From positions 434,001 through 498,000 of the forward strand of contig NZ_JADOTZ010000001.1 of NCBI RefSeq assembly GCF_015751895.1: DNA of 64,000 bases, read 5' to 3'. Shown here one piece after another: positions 53,599 to 61,618 of this stretch. The notes beneath the pieces are model-generated. The model searched no databases. It worked only from the letters and a program-made list of their open reading frames with translations, and was not told the DNA's origin. The stretch's first letter is position 1; every line of letters starts with the position of its first letter. The stretch comes from Zhihengliuella flava. Lineage in GTDB: Bacteria > Actinomycetota > Actinomycetes > Actinomycetales > Micrococcaceae. Made by a program: the position numbers and the translations under genes.

Positions 53599-54540
53599 TT
53601 AGAGGTTGAGGTCAATGAGGGACAACCCGGGAAAGACCGCGAACACAATCGTGAGCGGCAAGACTCCGAAGACGACCGGAGCCAGCATTCCAATTTCTTT
53701 CTTACCAGCCGTCTCCATCAGCTCGCGTTTAGCTGCGTCGCGCACATCTTGGGCTTGGGCTCTGACGACTTCCGCCAGTGGCGTACCCCGCTCCACCGCT
53801 ACGGTGATGGCATCCACGAAACGTGTCATCGCGGAAAGGTCAACCCGATCCGCAAGTCGGCCGAGGGCCGAGCTCAACGTCGCTCCGGCCCTCAAATCGG
53901 CGAGGGTTAGCTCGAACTCGTCAGCCAATTCGCCGTCGACAAGGCGAGAAATGCGCTCAATAGCGCCAGAACTCGTCTCGCCCGCGGCTACGGAAAGCGC
54001 CAATAATTCCGCAATACTGGGAAACTCATGGAGAATTCGTCGGCTTCTTTTCTGAATTTGTTCTCCGAGGTACCACTCGCGCAAGAAGTAGCCGGCCATC
54101 GTCGCCCCCACTATGAGGATCACCGCAGAGACCCAATGCGTCGTCCCGGCGAGGGTTCCGAAAACCGTCCATGCGACGGCGAGCAGGAATCCACTACCAG
54201 CCCACACGACTTGCTCCGCCCGAAATTCGGTGACGGTCATTCGCAGACCCGCTTTTCGCAAGCGCGACTCTAACGTCCCGGATGCCGGATTCACGCGGTG
54301 GAGCCACCGCGTGAGATCGGTTAAGAGCGGACCAAAAACACTTCCGATAGGTCCCAGACCGGAGGCTTCGGCACGTATCCCACCCAAGATTCGGGAGCCG
54401 ACGACATGCGCGCGCAATTGTGGCGCCACCCGTTCGGCAAATGTCATACGGCGCATGGCGGGGAGCCGCATGAGTGCCAACCACAGACCAGCACCCAGGC
54501 AGACTCCCAAGGTGAGTGCCCACGCCATCGGATAGCTCAT
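53599..54540 (-). CDS. tadC: Tad pilus inner-membrane protein TadC
   Basis: 313-residue type II secretion F-domain protein with four or five helices; the conserved SIAELLALSVAAGETSSGAIE segment and the C-terminal MLAPVVFGVLPLTIVFAVFPG are typical. ATG at 54540 overlaps tadB by 4 bp; the longer frame upstream is a shadow. Acts with TadB as the platform for pilin extrusion. Confidence 0.88.
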   Translation of the reverse strand: MSYPMAWALTLGVCLGAGLWLALMRLPAMRRMTFAERVAPQLRAHVVGSRILGGIRAEASGLGPIGSVFGPLLTDLTRWLHRVNPASGTLESRLRKAGLRMTVTEFRAEQVVWAGSGFLLAVAWTVFGTLAGTTHWVSAVILIVGATMAGYFLREWYLGEQIQKRSRRILHEFPSIAELLALSVAAGETSSGAIERISRLVDGELADEFELTLADLRAGATLSSALGRLADRVDLSAMTRFVDAITVAVERGTPLAEVVRAQAQDVRDAAKRELMETAGKKEIGMLAPVVFGVLPLTIVFAVFPGLSLIDLNL

Positions 54541-55391
54541 TTGATGACCCGCTCTTCCTCGGGCAAGGCGCCAATCCGCAACATGATGCGATAGCAGACG
54601 AGGGAAACGACAAGTCCGCCCAACAGTACGCCGGCCCCCGTCCACGTCGAGTAGGCCTCGACAGCCTGCGGCTGCATCGCTAGGAGCAGCAGAATGACCC
54701 ACGGAGCACCCACCGCAAGGCGCGCGGCATTGACTGTCCACGACTGACGAGCCTCGAGCTCGCCGCGCGTCCGAGCACTTTCACGTAAGAAAACGCTCAG
54801 CGTCCTCAGCATCTGACCCAGGTCGGATCCACCTACTTCGCGTGTCATCAGCAACGCGGTGATGATTTTGTCCGCCACGGGATCCGCCAATCGATGCCGT
54901 AGTTTTTCGGCCGCGTCACGGAAGCGACCGCTCGCCCGATAGTCCAACGCGAATTCACGGAAGTGCGGCTGTAAGTCAGGCGGACCTTGCGTGCTGAGCT
55001 GGGCCAGAGCATCAGGCAGCGGCAGTCCTGCACGAATGGCTGAGCGCAAGTGATCAACAACCTCTGGCCATTGCTCACGCAGCGCTGCAGACCTCTTGCC
55101 AGCGCGCCACCGCAAGATCACCCACGGAACTGAGGTACCGAAAATGGCGAAAACCGCTGCTATCAGCGGCGCAGCCGTAACCAGCAACACGATTAAAAAA
55201 CTGACCACAGCACAGATCACCGACGCGGCGATCAATCCACGAACCGTGAGATTGTTGACTCCAGCTCGCAGAATCAACAACTCTGCCCGTCCGCGTCGGC
55301 GTGGCCGTCGGTCGTGCGGCGGAATGACCCAAAGCGAACGCCACACCAAGAACAGGCCCAGGCCGAGCAAGAATCCCAGCAATAGACTCAC
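54537..55391 (-). CDS. tadB: Tad pilus inner-membrane protein TadB
   Basis: 284 residues, type II secretion F-domain, with N-terminal helices, a cytoplasmic loop (AGLPLPDALAQLSTQGP) and the C-terminal pair of helices. Overlaps tadA by 4 bp and tadC by 4 bp, so A-B-C are translated as a unit. Confidence 0.88.
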   Translation of the reverse strand: MSLLLGFLLGLGLFLVWRSLWVIPPHDRRPRRRGRAELLILRAGVNNLTVRGLIAASVICAVVSFLIVLLVTAAPLIAAVFAIFGTSVPWVILRWRAGKRSAALREQWPEVVDHLRSAIRAGLPLPDALAQLSTQGPPDLQPHFREFALDYRASGRFRDAAEKLRHRLADPVADKIITALLMTREVGGSDLGQMLRTLSVFLRESARTRGELEARQSWTVNAARLAVGAPWVILLLLAMQPQAVEAYSTWTGAGVLLGGLVVSLVCYRIMLRIGALPEEERVIK

Positions 55392-56617
55392 GACATGACC
55401 TCAGCCAAGGCGCTGATGTCCACGCCAGCTCGTACCAGTTTCTCGTGATGAAAGTCAGCCTGCGGATTTGCCGTCAGCTCGCCGTTCGTCCGTGAGAACA
55501 CCGTAGAAGATTCAATGATGCCGTTCTCGACTCTGTGGCCCAGCTTGATGATTTCGGCAACTTGTCGGTGCCCCTGCGCCGTCCGCTCACAATGGACCAC
55601 CAAATCAATGCTGGAAGCGACGGTGGGAACCACAAAGTGTGGCGTGATGTTCTCCCCAGCAAGAAGCGGCAACGTGCAGATCTTCGTCACCGCATCCTGT
55701 GCGCTGTTGGCATGGAGGCTTGCCATGCCTGGCAGCCCTGCGTTCATGGCGATGAGCATATCCAGGGCTTCAGCCTCCCGAACTTCGCCAACAACGACTC
55801 TGTCAGGTCGCATGCGCAGTGCCTCTTTGACGAGACGCCGCATGGTGACCTCACCTCCGCCTTCAAGATTCGCCTGCCGACATTGCAAAGCAACCACATC
55901 CCGACGATTAACCTTGAGCTCGAAAATTTCCTCGATCGTGACAACTCGCTCGCGAGTTCCGATGGCCGACGTCAGGCAATTGAGCATGGTCGTCTTACCA
56001 GCTTGAGTCGCGCCAGAAACGAGGACATTCATGCCACTCGATACAGCCGCCTGAAGGTACTGAGCCGCTCCAGGCGTCAGTGATCCCAACTCCACCAGTT
56101 GATCTAGTCGCTGTGCCCTGGCAATGAACTTGCGGATATTGACGGACCAATGGCGTCGGGTGATGTCCGGAATCACGACGTGCAGCCGCGAGCCGTCAGG
56201 CAGCGCGGCGTCAACGAATGGCGACGACAGGTCGAGCCGCCGCCCAGAAGGCTTGAGCATACGCTCGACGAGCGTTTCCACTTGGTCAGCAGTGAGCCGG
56301 ATTGACGTCAGCTCGCTGACTCCGCCTCGGGCACAGAAGATTTCGGTGGGGCTATTGATCCAAATCTCTTCAACTTCAGGATCATCGAGCAGTGGCTGCA
56401 ATGGACCGAAGCCCGCGACGGCGTCAAAGACCTGCCGGGTGACTTCGTCGAGGGCGCCAAGCCGCGGCAACGTCCCCCTCACCGAACGCTCATCATAATC
56501 ACGGACTGCCGCGTACACGATGCGGCGAACTTCCGCGCTTTCCCGCGAGGGGTCTAGACCTCGTAGACGGATTACTTCCCGGACTTCATCTTCAACGATA
56601 CGAACACCGTCCACCAC
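55388..56617 (-). CDS. tadA: Tad pilus assembly ATPase TadA/CpaF
   Basis: 409-residue type II/IV secretion ATPase. Walker A is VSGATQAGKTTMLNCL (variant of GATGSGKTT), the Asp box ERVVTIEEIFELK, Walker B RPDRVVVGEVREAEALD and the His box PGMASLHANSAQDAV. GTG start at 56617 with GGAGGGAGG. Promoter proposed at 56680-56709. It powers Flp pilus assembly or adhesion. No TadZ/CpaE, RcpC/CpaB or prepilin peptidase gene is adjacent. Confidence 0.93.
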   Translation of the reverse strand: MVDGVRIVEDEVREVIRLRGLDPSRESAEVRRIVYAAVRDYDERSVRGTLPRLGALDEVTRQVFDAVAGFGPLQPLLDDPEVEEIWINSPTEIFCARGGVSELTSIRLTADQVETLVERMLKPSGRRLDLSSPFVDAALPDGSRLHVVIPDITRRHWSVNIRKFIARAQRLDQLVELGSLTPGAAQYLQAAVSSGMNVLVSGATQAGKTTMLNCLTSAIGTRERVVTIEEIFELKVNRRDVVALQCRQANLEGGGEVTMRRLVKEALRMRPDRVVVGEVREAEALDMLIAMNAGLPGMASLHANSAQDAVTKICTLPLLAGENITPHFVVPTVASSIDLVVHCERTAQGHRQVAEIIKLGHRVENGIIESSTVFSRTNGELTANPQADFHHEKLVRAGVDISALAEVMS

Positions 56618-56679
56618 GCCTCCCTCCGGCCCTTCGTGCAGAGCTCCATTTCATCCATCCAAAGAATTTGGCATTCACG

Positions 56680-56709
56680 AGGCTATCGACCCATGGGATG
56701 CATAAACAA
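56680..56709 (-). promoter_or_regulatory. Promoter of the Tad operon
   Basis: TTGTTT, 18 bp, TAGCCT on the minus strand, about 65 bp before tadA, in the divergent gap with the FHA-FtsK gene. Confidence 0.45.
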
Positions 56710-56831
56710 CTACATGATCACAATCTGTGGATAACTCGCACCGTCCACTGGTCAACTCCTGTCGCGTCACCGACGGTCCTATTGCTCCTAGGCTCATGAG
56801 CGCATCCCGATTCCATCGAGCGAGGAGTACA

Positions 56832-59800
56832 GTGCGCGGATTCATCTATCTGGATGACCACTTGTCGTATCCCCAGAAGACGCGGATCTTTGCCGTCGAC
56901 ACCTGCCGTGACATCCCCGGGGGGCAGCTGGCAGAGGCATTGACGCAGCTTGGTGCACCACAGAATCTCTACTACGGCGATCGGCAGCTCCAAGACCTCG
57001 AGACCGTCTCACTAGACCGCGCGATTCATGTCTCGCCGGTGCGTCAAACAGCCCTCCCGCTCGGCTTGCCGCGACTCTGGTTGACGGTTGAGTCGGGCCC
57101 CGATGCCGGTCGCAGCCTGACTTTAGACAGGGCGACCATCAGCATTGGACGCGGCGAGGGAACCTTGGACCTTTTAGACCCTGCACTTTCTCGACACCAT
57201 GCGCGCATTGAATCTGACGCACAAGGCGTCCGCTTAGTAGGGACTGACGGCACTCACCGCACCTTGCACGTCGGGGACCGATTCACACTCGGATCCTCGA
57301 GCTTTGCGCTCCAAGAAGTCGCCCCGAGGAGCAACGCCACGACGGCGCCACACCAGCGCTGGCCCCCTCAGCCGCTCGATCCTGGTCCTCCGCCTCCCCG
57401 CCAACGGCCGTGGCTCCTGTTACTCGGCGCCGCTGCGCCCGTCGTTCTCGGATGTGTGCTGGCGCTCATGACCGGCTATTGGTTTTTCCTAGCATTCAGC
57501 GCGTTGGGCCTGCTCACGGGGGGCGTACAAGGAATCGACCACCTGCGGGACCAGCGCCGATTCGCAGCCGAGCTCCGGCGGCTGTCCACCGAGCACGCTT
57601 TACGCTTGGATAACGTGTGCCCCACGTTGGGTCAGCTGGGATTAGACCTACGGCAACCTGCCCAAACGCCTGAAACGGAGCACGCGGATCGAGAAGCTGT
57701 TCCGCCGGCGCTCGAACAACCTCTGCGTCTGGGCATGGGCCGCATCACCACACCACTCATACATCATGCAAGCAAAAACAGCAGTGTGGCACCCCGTCTG
57801 ACCGGGCCTGCAGTCATCACACTACGCGCCGGACTCCACGCCGAATGCACGGGCGCTGCTTCATGGGCGATACTGATCCGCCTTTTGAACTTGGCCGCCG
57901 AGGGCTCAGTGACGGTCGTCCTTGACGAGGAGCTTAACCTCCCGCCTGAATTCTTGACCGTTCCAGGAGTGCTGCTTGGAGGCTCGGTCCCGGACCCTGA
58001 ATTCGACCCCCATCTCTTGGTGGTTCACGTTTGCTCTCGCCGCCATGATCGCCCTCCAGGGCGGGACTCGGTACGCCTAGCGATGGACTGTTCTGATGCC
58101 ACTCACTCCACGTGGAAGCTCATCTCAGCGCCAGAGGAGGTGGAAGCCTCACCAGATCACCCGGATGAACTCTTTCTCGATGGGGCGACGAGAGAGACAG
58201 CGCGCCGCCTCGCCAAGCATTTGTCCACACGTCGGCGTCGGCCGGGACACCGGCGTCGGCTCCCCGCTTCCCTTCCCCTGACGCGCCAAAACCCACCATG
58301 GACGGAATCCGCCCAGCATGGTCTCACGTGCACCGTCGGGCTGACACGTGACGGGCAGCTCGACGTCGACCTCGTCGCTGACGGTCCACACCTTCTGATC
58401 GCAGGAACCACCGGTTCAGGCAAGTCGGAACTGCTGAAGACCATCCTCACCGGCCTGACAGATGCCTACGCACCCCATGAACTCGGCCTCTTCCTCGTGG
58501 ATTTCAAGGGCGGAGCAACCCTGAGCCCCTTCTCGGGCGGCCCGCACGCGCAGGCCTTCGTGACTGACCTGACGCACGAGTCCGCACAGCGCATGTTGGC
58601 TTGCTTGAGATACGAAGTCCGACGACGCGAACACGTTCTATCCACGCTAGAAGCGTCCGACTTTACCGACTACCGGCTCCGGTGTGCCGAGGCCACCTCG
58701 CCCTCAGAGCCCATGCCACGACTTGTCATCGCCGTCGACGAGTTCCGGGTTCTTGCCGAAGAACTACCCGAAGCCCTGACGGAGCTCCTGCGCATCGCCG
58801 CTGTCGGTCGCTCACTGGGGATGCATCTCCTGCTGGCCACCCAGCGTCCCCAGGGCATCATCACTCAAGATATCCGAGCCAATATCAACACCACGCTGTG
58901 CCTGCGGCTCCAGAGCGCCTTCGATGCCCAAGATCTCGTCGGCACTGATGAACCGGCTCTCATCTCAGCGGAAACTCCCGGGCGCGGCATCATCCGCCGC
59001 GGCGGGCGAGAGCCGCAAGAATTTCAGGCCGCCTCGAGTGCAGTCGCTGCGGCGCCATGGACCATCGCGGAGCTCACATCCTCCACCGCGCGTTCGATTG
59101 AGGTGCACGCCGAGCCTGCGCCCATCAGCCTTCCGCCACGTCAGGAACCGCCAGCCGGGCCGAGGCCACAGCTCTTCAGCCCTGCCTTGCCCGATTCCTT
59201 ACACGCCCTAAGCCGCAGCCACTTGCGCTCGCTTCAAGCCACTGATGCGCCGGGCCAAACACACCTTGCCTTGGGGCTCCTCGATGACGTCAGTCGTCAG
59301 CGCCATAGCCCGTTGTTGTGGTCATGCGCCACCATGCCCCGCCTGGCACTCATCGGCGGACCCCTTGCGAACTACGCACAGTTCGTGCGCCGCGTGGCGC
59401 TTGGGGCCTGCTCTCTGAAGCAAGAGCACCACGTCTATCTAGCTGACGGTGCCGGCTGGTTGGCCGGCATCACGGAAGAGGCAACCCCGATCCCCCGCTT
59501 GGCCGGGTGGGCCACACCCGCCGAACCGAGCCGATTGCTGACCCTGTTCGACGTACTGAATAACACCGCAAGCCAGGTGCCCCGCCTCCTCATTGTGACA
59601 GGACTGGCCGAGTGGGCGGGCGCGCTCTCGCCTCCCGAGTACGCTCGCTGCGAGGAGCTTCTGGCGCTATTGGCCCGCACGGCGGAATCTCGGGGGCTCG
59701 CAGTCATCGCAGCCGGAGATCGGGACTTAACGTCGTCTCGATTCTTTCCCCTCGCCGAGCATCGGCTCTACAACAGTGTTGGATTGGGCCCCGAAACCAC

Positions 59801-60521
59801 CATGAGTTGGCCGCGTCTCACGCCCACGCGCCCCGTACCATTAAGGTGCGCGTATACCGGACCAGAGACGGATCCACTGGGTCTGACAGCCCAGCTCCTC
59901 GGCGACGAAGAGCTGATCCAACACGGCGACGTCTACCCCGAGCCGACGCAGCCGATGTCGCGGTGCATTCCCCTTCCTTCGTTCGTCAGAGCCCCGATTC
60001 ACGGCGGACCGACCTCTCGCCCTCACGTGGGCATCGCGTCTCCCGATCACCGTCCGTGGCACTGGAACGGTGAGCAAATCAATCTGATTCTGGGCCATTC
60101 GGGCAGCGGCAAGACAACGCTGCTCCAGCAGATTCACCAGCAATTGCCGGACTCGCTCATCTGGACTGGTCACGAACATGTCTCAGACCGTCCGGCAACG
60201 GTCCTTGTAGACGACGCTGATCAACTCACTGGGGAGTGCCGTTCCCGCCTCGAATCATGGTGCTCCCAGGGGACGACCGTCGTCATGACCGCACGCCCCT
60301 CTGCTCAATTGTTTGCCCGATTACCGCTCGCGCAGGCCGCACGGCAGTCGGGAACCGGAATACTCTTGGGGGCTCGTTCGCCACACGACGGAGATTTTTG
60401 GGGATGGCGCGTCGCGCCAACGACGCCAGCCCCTCCCGGTCGAGCGCTCACCATCATCGACGGAGAGCTCACGTGGGCTCAGGCCTGGGCGCCAGAAGAA
60501 GCCGTGCACGGAGTTGGCTAG
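56832..60521 (+). CDS. Orphan FHA-FtsK/SpoIIIE ATPase (EssC/EccC-like)
   Basis: 1229 residues from GTG 56832 (GAGGAG just before; ATG 56796 or GTG 56727 are alternatives). Order: N-terminal ubiquitin/FHA-like region, FHA domain (about residue 85-150, SIGRGEG and LSRHHARIE), two transmembrane helices (about 195-235), then FtsK/SpoIIIE ATPase modules: D1 with GTTGSGKSELLK (about 525) and LVIAVDEFRVL, a degenerate middle module, and a D3-like module with GHSGSGKTTLLQQ (about 1088) and VLVDDADQL. This layout is that of type VII secretion motors (EssC with FHA; EccC three-ATPase). No WXG100, EccB or EccD gene is near, so its partner is unknown. A role in type VII-like secretion or as a stand-alone translocase is inferred. 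Confidence 0.85.
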   Translation: MRGFIYLDDHLSYPQKTRIFAVDTCRDIPGGQLAEALTQLGAPQNLYYGDRQLQDLETVSLDRAIHVSPVRQTALPLGLPRLWLTVESGPDAGRSLTLDRATISIGRGEGTLDLLDPALSRHHARIESDAQGVRLVGTDGTHRTLHVGDRFTLGSSSFALQEVAPRSNATTAPHQRWPPQPLDPGPPPPRQRPWLLLLGAAAPVVLGCVLALMTGYWFFLAFSALGLLTGGVQGIDHLRDQRRFAAELRRLSTEHALRLDNVCPTLGQLGLDLRQPAQTPETEHADREAVPPALEQPLRLGMGRITTPLIHHASKNSSVAPRLTGPAVITLRAGLHAECTGAASWAILIRLLNLAAEGSVTVVLDEELNLPPEFLTVPGVLLGGSVPDPEFDPHLLVVHVCSRRHDRPPGRDSVRLAMDCSDATHSTWKLISAPEEVEASPDHPDELFLDGATRETARRLAKHLSTRRRRPGHRRRLPASLPLTRQNPPWTESAQHGLTCTVGLTRDGQLDVDLVADGPHLLIAGTTGSGKSELLKTILTGLTDAYAPHELGLFLVDFKGGATLSPFSGGPHAQAFVTDLTHESAQRMLACLRYEVRRREHVLSTLEASDFTDYRLRCAEATSPSEPMPRLVIAVDEFRVLAEELPEALTELLRIAAVGRSLGMHLLLATQRPQGIITQDIRANINTTLCLRLQSAFDAQDLVGTDEPALISAETPGRGIIRRGGREPQEFQAASSAVAAAPWTIAELTSSTARSIEVHAEPAPISLPPRQEPPAGPRPQLFSPALPDSLHALSRSHLRSLQATDAPGQTHLALGLLDDVSRQRHSPLLWSCATMPRLALIGGPLANYAQFVRRVALGACSLKQEHHVYLADGAGWLAGITEEATPIPRLAGWATPAEPSRLLTLFDVLNNTASQVPRLLIVTGLAEWAGALSPPEYARCEELLALLARTAESRGLAVIAAGDRDLTSSRFFPLAEHRLYNSVGLGPETTMSWPRLTPTRPVPLRCAYTGPETDPLGLTAQLLGDEELIQHGDVYPEPTQPMSRCIPLPSFVRAPIHGGPTSRPHVGIASPDHRPWHWNGEQINLILGHSGSGKTTLLQQIHQQLPDSLIWTGHEHVSDRPATVLVDDADQLTGECRSRLESWCSQGTTVVMTARPSAQLFARLPLAQAARQSGTGILLGARSPHDGDFWGWRVAPTTPAPPGRALTIIDGELTWAQAWAPEEAVHGVG

Positions 60522-60964
60522 CTTCGGGCCTCCGTGGCGGCGAGGTGCTGCCGGACGGCCGGACTAAAGAGGGCGATGATTCCTAGGGCGGCAACGGCCA
60601 CCACGGCCCAGGCCACAGCCCGGGTGGCGTTGGTTCCGTCCGGCGAGGTGACGGGAATGGCGAGGATGATCTGAAAAATCTGCCACACCACGATGGCCGC
60701 TCTAGTCCACGCGTACCCCCGCCAGAAGCTCAAGGCCACCCAGAGTTGCGCGATTCCGGCCCCGGCAACCAAAGCCAGGAGGAACAGGCGCCCGGCCATA
60801 CCCACTGGCCCCGGGGCCATGAGCTGCAGCCCCCACACCAACGCGATACCCAGCGCCGCGACAGCTTCCACTAATAGCACCAAGGAAACCAGCCACACGG
60901 CCGGGCTCTTGCGCGGGGCGACCGCACCGTCGTCGTGTGCGCGTGAAACCGGGGACTCACTCAT
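60518..60964 (-). CDS. Small four-helix membrane protein, unknown function
   Basis: 148 residues with four predicted helices and no recognised family. The start ATG at 60964 lies seven bases after TAAGCT with no ribosome-binding site, a probable leaderless mRNA. Converges with the FHA-FtsK gene, overlapping it by 4 bp. The frame extends upstream, but those codons cover the whiB promoter area and look non-coding. Confidence 0.6.
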   Translation of the reverse strand: MSESPVSRAHDDGAVAPRKSPAVWLVSLVLLVEAVAALGIALVWGLQLMAPGPVGMAGRLFLLALVAGAGIAQLWVALSFWRGYAWTRAAIVVWQIFQIILAIPVTSPDGTNATRAVAWAVVAVAALGIIALFSPAVRQHLAATEARS

Positions 60965-61088
60965 ACGCACCAGCTTATCGACACCCCCGGACGTTGGCGC
61001 GGCCCTCTTCCGCACGGCGGGCATCATATGCCATGGTTGTGATGAAGACCTCATCGGGTCGCGCCATTTTCTCCTGTTACACCCTTGT

Positions 61089-61102
61089 TTACGTATACGT
61101 AA
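61089..61102. promoter_or_regulatory. Perfect palindrome upstream of whiB
   Basis: TTACGTATACGTAA, 14 bp, fully self-complementary, lies 139 bp before whiB in the divergent gap with the small membrane protein. AT-rich relative to its surroundings. No promoter with good spacing is clear around it. A likely regulator site; the binding protein is unknown. Confidence 0.5.
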
Positions 61103-61240
61103 CGTGAAACCCTTGATTCTCGGCGTTGGGAAATCGGCCGCTTGTGCCTGAAGGTCCAACGCCGCTCGCAAGCTACCCGAACCCACCACAGCGGGCAGCT
61201 CGCCCCCATCTTTCACCCAGACCAAGGAGCATCATCGAGC

Positions 61241-61489
61241 ATGGATTGGCGTAGTCGCGCAGCCTGCCTAGAGAAGGACCCGGAGCTATTCTTCCCCGTC
61301 GGGAACACCGGCCCAGCCCTGCTCCAGATCGAAGAGGCCAAGAGCGTGTGCCGGACGTGTGAAGTGATTGACACGTGCCTCCAGTGGGCCATTGAGTCCG
61401 GCCAAGATGCCGGCGTGTGGGGCGGCATGAGCGAGGACGAGCGCCGCGCACTCAAGCGCCGCGCCGCTCGCGCCCGCCGCGCGTCCTAG
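61241..61489 (+). CDS. WhiB-family iron-sulfur transcription regulator
   Basis: 82-residue Wbl protein. The four cluster ligands are C9, C37, C40 and C46 (RAACLEKD, CRTCEVIDTC), followed by the GVWGGM turn and a basic C-terminal DNA-binding tail (RRALKRRAARARRAS). Size and layout resemble WhiB1, an essential NO-responsive regulator that contacts the housekeeping sigma factor in mycobacteria; the subfamily call is tentative. AAGGAG ribosome-binding site at 61224-61229. Confidence 0.92.
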   Translation: MDWRSRAACLEKDPELFFPVGNTGPALLQIEEAKSVCRTCEVIDTCLQWAIESGQDAGVWGGMSEDERRALKRRAARARRAS

Positions 61490-61508
61490 GCGCGCAACAC
61501 TTAAGTCC

Positions 61509-61535
61509 GAGGAGCTGGCCGATGGCCGGCTCCTC
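61509..61535 (+). terminator. Terminator after whiB
   Basis: 12-bp stem GAGGAGCTGGCC / GGCCGGCTCCTC with loop GAT and one G-T pair, followed by GTTGTCT, 20 bp after the whiB stop codon. Confidence 0.75.
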
Positions 61536-61618
61536 GTTGTCTATCCGGAGACGGCTGCGGTCCACGATCAGCCGCGTTGGTCCGGCAAGAGCACCGGGAG
61601 TCTCGCTAGGATCGAGGA

